Positions 1 to 7,852 of a stretch of DNA of 7,852 bases are shown piece after piece. The notes beneath the pieces are model-generated. The model did no database searches and was not told the origin of the DNA. It was given only the letters and a program-made list of their open reading frames with translations. Source of the stretch: Zeimonas sp035303885. GTDB taxonomy: Bacteria; Pseudomonadota; Gammaproteobacteria; Burkholderiales; Burkholderiaceae_E. The translations under genes and the position numbers were made by a program. Position 1 is the stretch's first letter. Every line of letters begins with the position of its first letter. The stretch spans positions 1 through 7,852 of the forward strand of contig DATGRE010000259.1 of assembly GCA_035303885.1 (NCBI GenBank). Reading direction: 5' to 3'.

Positions 1-3110
<3,110 letters not shown>

Positions 3111-3114
<4 letters not shown>

Positions 3115-4922
3115 GCGCCGCGGGCAAGGCCGACGCCGCGCGCGAGGCGACGCCGGCCGGGCACCGGCCGTCGCGGACCCGCGACTTCCGCTCGAGCCTG
3201 GCGATCTACCGACGCCTGCTCGGCTACACGCGCCCGTACCGCGCGGGCTTCGTCGTCGCGCTCGTCGCGATGATCGTGGCCGCGGCCACCGAGCCGCTGT
3301 TCCCCGCGCTGATGAAGCCGCTGCTCGACGAGGGCTTCGTCTATAGGTCCGGCTTTCCGCTGTGGTTCGTGCCCGCTGCGCTGATCGCGATCTTCATCGT
3401 GCGCGGCATCGCCACCTTCACCAGCAGCTACGCGCTGGCGTGGGTCGCCAACGGCGTGCTCGTCGACATCCGCACGCAGATGTTCGATCGCGTGCTGCGG
3501 CTGCCCTCCGAGCAGTTCGAGCGCGAGGCATCGGGCCTGCTGATCTCTCGCATCGTCTTCGAGGTCACGAACGTCACCGCCGCGGTCACGCGCGCGCTCA
3601 CCGTGCTCGTGCGCGACACGATCGTCGTGCTCGGACTGGTCGGCTGGCTGCTGTACCTGAACTGGAAGCTCACGCTCGTCGCGCTGATGCTGATCCCGGT
3701 GATGACCGTCATCGTCACCGTCTACAGCCGGCGGATGCGGCGATTGAGCCGGCAGAGCCTGCAGTACACGGGCGAGCTCACGCGCGTCGTCGAGGAGGCG
3801 GTGCACGGTTACAAGGTGATCAAGATCTTCGGCGGCTACCGGGCACAGGGCGAGGTGTTCGCACGCACGGTCGAGAAGCTGCGCGGCTTCGCGATGCGGA
3901 TGACGGTGGCCGGCAGCGCCACGGTGCCGATCACGCAGCTGTGCGCGGCCATCGCGGTCGCGATCGTCGTGACGATCGCGCTCGTGCAGTCGATGAACGA
4001 GCAGACCACCGTCGGCGGCTTCGTCTCCTTCGTGACGGCGATGCTGATGCTGCTCGCGCCGCTGAAGCACCTGGCCGACGTCAACGCCGAGCTGCAGCGC
4101 GGCCTCGCGGCCGCCGAGTCAGTGTTCGCGCTGCTCGACCTGCGCGAGGAGGCCGACGTCGGCACCGTCTCGATCGGTCGCGCACGCGGCCACCTCGTCT
4201 TCGAGAACGTCTCGTTCCGCTACCCCACCGCGGCGCACGACGCGCTGCGCGACATCGATCTCGAGATCGGCGTTGGCGAGGTCGTCGCGCTGGTCGGCGC
4301 TTCCGGCGCCGGCAAGTCGACGCTACTGAACCTGCTGCCGCGCTTCATCGATCCGACGCGCGGACGCATCCTGCTCGACGGCGTCCCGCTGCACGACCTG
4401 CGTCTGGCCGATCTGCGCCGGCAGTTCGCGCTGGTGAGCCAGGAGGTGGTGCTCTTCAACGACACGGTGCGCGCGAACGTCGCGCTCGGGCGCGAAGACG
4501 CGATCGACGACGCGACGATTTGGGCGGCGCTCGAGTCCGCGCGCCTCGATGCCGTCGTGCGTGCGCTTCCCCACGGACTCGACACGTCCGTCGGCGAGCG
4601 CGGCACGCGGCTGTCGGGTGGCCAGCGCCAGCGGCTCGCCCTCGCGCGCGCGATCGTCAAGGACGCCCCGATCCTGCTGCTCGACGAGGCGACCTCGGCG
4701 CTCGACTCGGCCACCGAGCGGGAGGTGCAGATCGCGCTCGAGCACACGATGCGCGGGCGGACCACGCTCGTCATCGCGCATCGGCTGTCGACGATCGAGA
4801 AAGCCGACCGCATCCTCGTGTTCGACCACGGACGCATCGTCGAGCAGGGCACGCACGCGGAACTGCTGGAGGCGGATTCGCTGTACGCTCGGCTGTATCG
4901 GATTCAGTATGCGAATGCTTGA
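3111..4922 (+). CDS. msbA: MsbA-like lipid A export ABC transporter (permease-ATPase)
   Basis: A 603-residue half-transporter with fused membrane and ATPase domains, the expected length for MsbA, which flips lipid A-core across the inner membrane as a homodimer. A polar, Arg/Ala-rich leader (1-44) is followed by about six helices (roughly 45-66, 84-106, 163-183, 185-206, 271-293, 301-318). The nucleotide-binding domain starts near 361. It carries Y371 (A-loop), Walker A GASGAGKST (396-404, K402), Q444 (Q-loop), signature LSGGQ (501-505), Walker B ILLLDE (D525, catalytic E526) and H557 (H-loop), so it should be an active ATPase. The start is TTG, and TTGA combines it with the dnaE stop, so translational coupling is likely. 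Lipid A export is inferred from family resemblance and length; other type-IV-fold exporters (multidrug, peptide) share these motifs. I see no LPS biosynthesis gene next to it. Confidence 0.85.
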
Positions 4923-4926
4923 GAAT

Positions 4927-5026
4927 GTGAAGGGTGAAGGCTCGGAAGCGCCGATTCACGGCTGCGTCGCCGTGCCCTGCGCACCTCCTTCACCGCCCAC
5001 CCTTCACCCTTCACCCTTCACCCTTC
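4927..5026. repeat. Heptamer repeat element with inverted arms
   Basis: The spacer after msbA holds four perfect tandem copies of ACCCTTC (4999-5005, 5006-5012, 5013-5019, 5020-5026). Just after the msbA stop, GTGAAGGGTGAAGG (4927-4940) is the exact reverse complement of 5001-5014 and also of 5008-5021. The left arm can therefore pair with the right arm in at least two registers, each a 14-bp stem around a 60-67 base loop. The right array ends 5 bp before the GAGG of the next gene's ribosome binding site. There is no T tract, so it is not a classical terminator. It could be an interspersed intergenic repeat, an mRNA-stabilising structure or a copy-number-variable locus; the sequence does not decide. 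Confidence 0.8.
4957..4974. repeat. Perfect 6-bp hairpin nested in the heptamer element
   Basis: CACGGC (4957-4962) and GCCGTG (4969-4974) are perfect inverted copies around a six-base loop TGCGTC. The hairpin sits inside the loop of the larger inverted repeat. There is no following T run, so I do not call it a terminator. Confidence 0.55.
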
Positions 5027-5030
5027 CCTC

Positions 5031-5040
5031 GAGGTAGGAG
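5031..5040 (+). promoter_or_regulatory. Ribosome binding site of the AhpD-like gene
   Basis: GAGGTAGGAG precedes ATG 5045. GAGGT gives 9 nt spacing and AGGAG gives 4 nt. It fixes the start at 5045 and argues against the upstream in-frame GTG at 4934, which would translate the heptamer repeat. Confidence 0.7.
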
Positions 5041-5044
5041 CGAA

Positions 5045-5632
5045 ATGAGCCACTCTCCCGACCGCTATCCGTTGGCCGAGCTCGGCGACGTTCCCGACGA
5101 CATCCGCGCGCGGATCGTCGAGGTGCAGGAGAAGAGCGGGTTCGTGCCGAACGTGTTCCTGATGCTCGCGCGCCGGCCCGACGAGTTTCGTGCGTTCTTC
5201 GCGTACCACGACGCGCTGATGCTGCGCGAAGGAAACCTGACGAAGGCCGAGAAGGAGATGATCGTCGTCGCCACGAGCGGCGCGAACCAGTGCCTGTATT
5301 GCGTCGTGGCGCACGGCGCGATCCTGCGCATCTACGAGAAGAATCCGCTGATCGCTGACCAGCTGGCGACGAACTGGCGCAAGGCGCCGCTGACGCTGCG
5401 CCAGCGCGCGATGATCTCCTTCGCGATGAAGGTCGCGCTGCGCTCGAGCGAGATCGAGGAAGCCGACTTCGCCGAGCTGCACGCGCAGGGCTTCACCGAC
5501 GAGGACGCCTGGGACATCGCCGCCATCGCCGCGTTCTTCGCGCTGTCGAACCGGATCGCGAACGTCAGCGGCATGATGCCGAACCCGGAGTTCTACCTGC
5601 TGGGCCGCGTGCCGAGGCAGAAATCGTCGTGA
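5045..5632 (+). CDS. AhpD-like peroxidase-related protein (carboxymuconolactone decarboxylase fold)
   Basis: A 195-residue soluble protein with no signal peptide. It resembles the 'uncharacterised peroxidase-related enzyme' branch of the AhpD / carboxymuconolactone decarboxylase superfamily. The core ANQCLYCVVAHGAIL carries C83, C86 and H90, and E71 lies 12 residues before C83. That spacing equals the Glu118-Cys130-Cys133-His137 relay of Mycobacterium tuberculosis AhpD as I recall it, so a thiol-dependent peroxidase or disulfide reductase activity is plausible. Substrate and reductant are unknown. The N-terminus (LAELGDVPDDIRARI, KSGFVPNVFLMLARRPD) and the C-terminus (IANVSGMMPNPEFYLLGR) match what I remember of this branch and differ from classical AhpD. 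No ahpC is nearby. Its TGA is in the same GTGA as a possible start of the next gene, so the two are probably co-transcribed. A decarboxylase role is less likely because no aromatic catabolism genes are adjacent. Confidence 0.85.
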   Translation: MSHSPDRYPLAELGDVPDDIRARIVEVQEKSGFVPNVFLMLARRPDEFRAFFAYHDALMLREGNLTKAEKEMIVVATSGANQCLYCVVAHGAILRIYEKNPLIADQLATNWRKAPLTLRQRAMISFAMKVALRSSEIEEADFAELHAQGFTDEDAWDIAAIAAFFALSNRIANVSGMMPNPEFYLLGRVPRQKSS

Positions 5633-5650
5633 GCAGTCGAGCGAACGAAG

Positions 5651-5660
5651 AGGAGAGGAG
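5651..5660 (+). promoter_or_regulatory. Ribosome binding site deciding the DUF4870-like start
   Basis: AGGAGAGGAG is a strong, doubled Shine-Dalgarno sequence; its distal copy ends 4 nt and its proximal copy 9 nt before ATG 5665. This favours ATG 5665 over the in-frame GTG at 5629, which overlaps the previous stop but would place this purine run inside the coding sequence. Confidence 0.6.
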
Positions 5661-5664
5661 CGCG

Positions 5665-6018
5665 ATGGAGAACGCAGTGGCCGAGAACCGTATCCACGAC
5701 GCGAAGCGCCTGGCGACGATCTGCTACGCGCTGTACGCCCTGTCGTGCATCATCGGTGTCAGCGCGATCGCCGCGATCATCATCAACTACCTGAAGCGCG
5801 ACGACGTCGCCGACACGTGGGTCGCGAGTCACTTCGACTGGCAGATCAAGACCTTCTGGTACGGCCTGGCGGGCGCCATCGTCTCCTGGCTGCTGATGTT
5901 CGTGCTGATCGGCTTCCCGCTGATGATCGCGGTGGTCGTCTGGGTGATCTACCGGATCGTCAAGGGTTGGCTGGCGCTGGCCGACGACAAGGCGGTGGAC
6001 GCGACGAAGCTGGTCTGA
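5665..6018 (+). CDS. Small three-helix membrane protein, DUF4870-like
   Basis: A 117-residue inner-membrane protein of unknown function. There is a short polar N-terminus, then a hydrophobic helix (about 19-43), a polar connector with KRDDVADTW (44-52) and SHFDWQIKTFW (55-65), then helices at about 63-84 and 86-103, and a conserved-looking tail VIYRIVKGWLALADDK. This layout, especially the SHFxWQIxTFW segment between helices 1 and 2, is what I recall for small proteobacterial transmembrane proteins assigned to DUF4870; that family name is from memory. The gene starts 32 bp after the AhpD-like stop, or overlaps it by 4 bp if GTG 5629 is used (129 residues), so the pair is probably one operon. 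Nothing in the sequence gives a biochemical role. Membrane location is well supported. Confidence 0.8.
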   Translation: MENAVAENRIHDAKRLATICYALYALSCIIGVSAIAAIIINYLKRDDVADTWVASHFDWQIKTFWYGLAGAIVSWLLMFVLIGFPLMIAVVVWVIYRIVKGWLALADDKAVDATKLV

Positions 6019-6025
6019 AGCGGCG

Positions 6026-6051
6026 GCCGGCGCCGGCTTCGCCGCGCCGGC
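6026..6051. repeat. GC-rich inverted repeat after the DUF4870-like gene
   Basis: GCCGGCGC (6026-6033) and GCGCCGGC (6044-6051) are perfect inverted copies with a 10-base loop, starting 7 bp after the stop at 6018. The left arm is also part of a 12-bp self-palindrome (6026-6037). It could stabilise the transcript end or act as a factor-dependent terminator. The lack of a T tract argues against an intrinsic terminator. Confidence 0.5.
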
Positions 6052-6073
6052 GGCGAAGGCATCGGGAAGCGCA

Positions 6074-6098
6074 GGGCGGCCGCTCGGCGGATGTCCCG
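6074..6098. repeat. Degenerate direct repeat, copy 1
   Basis: This 25-bp segment matches 6315-6338 with one indel and one or two mismatches. The last 14 bases, CGGCGGATGTCCCG, are identical in both copies (6085-6098 and 6325-6338). The copies lie 240 bp apart and flank the heptamer array and the candidate terminator. Confidence 0.6.
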
Positions 6099-6116
6099 GG
6101 CGGACGCTGCGGGGGC

Positions 6117-6221
6117 CGCTCGGCGAACTCGGTCCCCTGCTTGGTGAACCCCGCCCGGCAAACCCCGCCCTCTGCTCGGCGAGCGTAGCCCTTCGCTCGG
6201 CGAACCTGGCCCGGCGAACTC
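6117..6221. repeat. Degenerate heptamer-phased tandem array
   Basis: Cut into 7-base units from 6117, this 105-bp block gives 15 heptamers of three recurring kinds: A (CGCTCGG-like), B (CGAACTC-like) and X (C/T-rich, e.g. CGCCCTC), in the order ABX AB ABX ABX AB AB. The 12-mer CGCTCGGCGAAC is perfect at 6117 and 6194, with diverged versions at 6138, 6152, 6173 and 6208. Start-to-start spacings are 21, 14, 21, 21 and 14, all multiples of 7. A 7-bp phase does not fit codons, so this is better explained as an old, eroded tandem repeat than as coding sequence. Confidence 0.7.
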
Positions 6222-6230
6222 CGCGGAGAT

Positions 6231-6251
6231 CTCCCGAGAAGCGGGGGTTTT
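6231..6251 (+). terminator. Candidate intrinsic terminator
   Basis: CTCCCG (6231-6236) can pair with CGGGGG (6242-6247), one pair being G-U, around the loop AGAAG, and four T follow at once (6248-6251). This is the only stem-plus-T-run I see after the DUF4870-like gene. The stem is short, the T run is short, and it lies about 210 bp past the stop, so confidence is limited. Confidence 0.4.
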
Positions 6252-6314
6252 GGCGCGTGCATCCGGTTGCGCACGCCGAAACGCCCGATCTGCAGGCGAA
6301 TGAGCGCGCCCGCC

Positions 6315-6338
6315 GGGCGGCGTGCGGCGGATGTCCCG
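6315..6338. repeat. Degenerate direct repeat, copy 2
   Basis: Second copy of the 6074-6098 repeat, sharing the identical 14-base core CGGCGGATGTCCCG. It has one base fewer than copy 1. Confidence 0.6.
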
Positions 6339-6364
6339 TATTCCGGGCGTCTCCTGCCGTGCTC

Positions 6365-6450
6365 GGCGGAGTCGTCGGTGGAATCGTTGGCGGAGTCGTT
6401 CACGGAGGTGGTTGGCGGCGGTCGTCGTCGGCGTCGTTGGCGGCGTCGCC
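6365..6450. repeat. G/T-rich tandem array of 12-13 bp units
   Basis: Seven head-to-tail units start at 6365, 6377, 6389, 6401, 6414, 6427 and 6439. The best three read GGCGGAGTCGTC, GGTGGAATCGTT and GGCGGAGTCGTT; the later ones diverge, and two are 13 bp. The + strand is strongly G/T-rich here and switches to C/A-rich right after. Because of the 12-bp period, open frames give short peptide repeats (such as GGVV or NDSA), but the 13-bp units break any shared frame. Confidence 0.65.
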
Positions 6451-6474
6451 AGCCCCAAGTCAGCCGCCGACTCG

Positions 6475-6501
6475 CCAGCCAACCCAGCCAACCCAGCCAA
6501 G
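6475..6501. repeat. Triplicate 9-bp tandem repeat
   Basis: Three consecutive units: CCAGCCAAC, CCAGCCAAC and CCAGCCAAG. The block is C/A-rich and partly complementary to the TTGGCGG words in the preceding 12-bp array, so a long imperfect fold between the two arrays is possible. Confidence 0.7.
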
Positions 6502-6642
6502 TCACCCCCCGCCGTCCCGCACGGCATGCCCGCGGCTCGCCGGTCCTCCCCGGACGCGCGCCGATTCGCCCGCGATCCCCCTGCATCGTCGTGGCCGGCG
6601 CTCGACGGTTTACGCTCGCGGTACGACAGCAGGTCGCAGCCG

Positions 6643-7852
6643 ATGGACGTCATCGCGCACGGGCGCTCGTCGAGCGCATTGCCGGAACTTCGCCGTCGCG
6701 CACGATGGGTGCCGGCGCTGCTCGTGCTGCATCTGGTCTTCGCGCTGCCCGACCGGGTGGACTCCATGGGCTGGAGTGCGTGGTTGCGCCTGCCGGTCGA
6801 GTTGCCGATCGCCGTCCTGATCCTGTTCGTGTGGCCGCGTCGGCGATGGCCGACGTTGCAGACGGTGGCGGCGGCGCTGCTGGGTCTGCTCGTCCTGTTC
6901 CGGTGCGTCGACTTCGCCACGCAGGCGACGCTCGGCCGGCCCTTCCGGCCGATGCTCGACCTGCCGCTCGTCGGTGCGAGCGTCGAGCTGGTTGCGGGCG
7001 CGCTCGGACCGGCCGGCGCCGCGGCGCTGATGGTCGTCGCGCTGCTCGCGTGGGGCGCGTCGGTCGTCGTGCTGTACCGCGCGCTCGGAGCGCTGCGGCC
7101 CCCGGAGCGCCTGCGCGGGCGGCTCGCCGCCGCCGCTGCCGTCGCCGCGGTCCTCGCGGTCGGGGTGTACCTGGGGGCGGCCGGCGGACGCGTGACGGCC
7201 GTCACCACGGCGTCGACGAGCGCGTCGCTGCGCGACCACCTGCAGGCGCTGTGGCTCGGCTTCGCCGATCGAGCCCGGTTCCGCGCCGAGCTCCTCGACG
7301 ATCCGTTCGCGTGGCTGGAGGGCGACCGACTGCTGGCGCGCCTTCGGGGGATCGACGTGCTGTTCCTGTTCGTCGAGTCCTACGGCCGCAGCACGCTCGA
7401 GAATCCGCGATACGCCCCGACCGCGGATCGGGCGCTCGCCGAGTTCGAGCAGGCGGCTGTGGCCGCCGGCTTCGGTGCACGCAGCGCCTGGGTGAGCGCA
7501 CCGATCCGCGGAGGGCAGAGCTGGCTCGCGCATGCGACGCTCCTTTCGGGTCTGCGGATCGACGATCAGCGCCGCTGGGAGAGCCTCGTGCTCAGCGAGC
7601 GCCGGACGCTGGTCGACGATTTTCGACGCGCAGGATGGCGCACGCTCGCCGTCCTTCCGGCCACGGTACGGCCCTGGCCGGAGGGCCGCTTCTTCGGCTT
7701 CGATCGCATCTATGCGGCGCGTGATCTCGGCTACGAGGGCGAGGCCTTCGGCTGGGTCACGATGCCGGATCAGTACACGCTGTCGGCGCTGCGGCGCCTC
7801 GAGCTGGATCGGCCGGACCGGCCCGCGATCATGGCGACGGTCGCGCTGATTT
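6643..7852 (+). CDS. Membrane-anchored sulfatase / phosphoglycerol-transferase-like protein (3' partial)
   Basis: The frame is open from ATG 6643 to the window end (403 residues); the C-terminus is missing. About five N-terminal hydrophobic helices (near 22-36, 51-64, 71-87, 124-146, 161-180) precede the extracytoplasmic domain, like the layout of LtaS/OpgB-type enzymes. That domain opens with DVLFLFVESYGRS, where E245 fits the metal ligand, followed by RGGQSWLAHATLLSG, where S293 fits the Thr/Ser nucleophile position. FFGFDRIYAARDLGY (350-364) and MPDQYTL (374-380) follow, as I recall in proteobacterial 'sulfatase-like' proteins. No Cys/Ser-x-Pro-x-Arg sulfatase signature is seen, so true sulfatase activity is doubtful; transfer of a phospho-head group to an envelope glycan or lipid is a guess. 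The metal-binding Asp-His motif would lie past the window. AGGT (6631-6634) sits 8 nt before the ATG. An in-frame ATG at 6526 would add an Arg-rich 39-residue leader with no ribosome site, so I reject it. Confidence 0.8.
   Translation, partial: MDVIAHGRSSSALPELRRRARWVPALLVLHLVFALPDRVDSMGWSAWLRLPVELPIAVLILFVWPRRRWPTLQTVAAALLGLLVLFRCVDFATQATLGRPFRPMLDLPLVGASVELVAGALGPAGAAALMVVALLAWGASVVVLYRALGALRPPERLRGRLAAAAAVAAVLAVGVYLGAAGGRVTAVTTASTSASLRDHLQALWLGFADRARFRAELLDDPFAWLEGDRLLARLRGIDVLFLFVESYGRSTLENPRYAPTADRALAEFEQAAVAAGFGARSAWVSAPIRGGQSWLAHATLLSGLRIDDQRRWESLVLSERRTLVDDFRRAGWRTLAVLPATVRPWPEGRFFGFDRIYAARDLGYEGEAFGWVTMPDQYTLSALRRLELDRPDRPAIMATVALI

Larger units (their letters stand above)
6019..6642. 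other. Gene-free, repeat-rich intergenic region
   Basis: This 624-bp stretch has no reading frame that looks like a protein. Long open frames cross it on both strands, but they translate to Arg/Pro/Ala-rich low-complexity sequence. It holds a GC-rich palindrome (6026-6051), a degenerate direct repeat (6074-6098 and 6315-6338), a heptamer-phased array (6117-6221), a candidate terminator (6231-6251), a 12-bp array (6365-6450) and a 9-bp array (6475-6501). I see no convincing -35/-10 promoter for the downstream gene. Confidence 0.75.

Noticed and set aside
4934..5044. N-terminal extension of the AhpD-like protein from GTG 4934
   Set aside because: It would translate the heptamer repeat, has no family resemblance, and the strong ribosome site lies at 5031-5040.
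6255..6276. Small inverted repeat GCGTGC / GCACGC as a second terminator
   Set aside because: Only 6 bp with a 10-base loop and no T run; expected by chance at this GC content.
6117..6501. CRISPR array
   Set aside because: The repeats are only 7-13 bp, contiguous and degenerate, with no regular spacers and no cas genes.
6526..6642. Upstream in-frame ATG for the sulfatase-like gene
   Set aside because: It has no ribosome binding site, and the added 39 residues are an Arg/Pro/Ser-rich leader unlike a membrane protein N-terminus.
5949..7208. 419-residue reverse-strand frame across the repeat region
   Set aside because: The translation is Arg/Ser/Ala-rich with short repeats reflecting the DNA arrays, and it overlaps the convincing sulfatase-like gene antisense.
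6267..7724. 485-residue forward frame overlapping the sulfatase-like gene
   Set aside because: Arg/Gly/Ala-rich with no recognisable motif; the frame starting at 6643 has membrane helices and the alkaline phosphatase superfamily motifs.

Overview
The window is high-GC bacterial DNA, with every recognisable gene on the + strand. It looks like a betaproteobacterium, probably Burkholderiales or a close relative. That is inferred from the DnaE sequence, the codon use, and an MsbA-type lipid A exporter that implies a Gram-negative outer membrane. The genus cannot be told from the sequence alone.

Layout. (1) Positions 1-3114 hold the 3' nine-tenths of dnaE, the DNA polymerase III alpha subunit; the N-terminus lies upstream of the window. 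(2) Positions 3111-4922 hold an MsbA-like lipid flippase. It starts at a TTG that overlaps the dnaE stop codon in a TTGA junction, so the two are probably translationally coupled. (3) Positions 4923-5044 are a spacer with four tandem copies of a 7-bp unit facing two inverted copies, with a small perfect hairpin between them. (4) Positions 5045-5632 hold a 195-residue AhpD-like / carboxymuconolactone-decarboxylase-fold protein with the full Glu...Cys-x-x-Cys-x-x-x-His relay. (5) Positions 5665-6018 hold a small three-helix membrane protein of DUF4870 type, almost abutting gene 4. (6) Positions 6019-6642 are a gene-free stretch unusually full of short repeats: a GC-rich palindrome, a 25-bp imperfect direct repeat, a 105-bp degenerate heptamer array, a possible intrinsic terminator, a 12-bp array and a 9-bp array. 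(7) From 6643 to the window end runs the start of a membrane-anchored sulfatase / phosphoglycerol-transferase-like protein of the alkaline phosphatase superfamily, cut off by the window edge.

How it fits together. dnaE and msbA are housekeeping genes (replication and envelope lipid export) sharing a transcript. The AhpD-like and DUF4870-like genes form a second compact pair that may share the msbA transcript. The sulfatase-like gene lies behind a repeat-rich barrier with a candidate terminator and is probably its own unit.

I do not see a defence system, CRISPR array, tRNA, rRNA or insertion sequence. The least ordinary content is the non-coding repeat material, mainly two heptamer-phased repeats in two different intergenic spacers.
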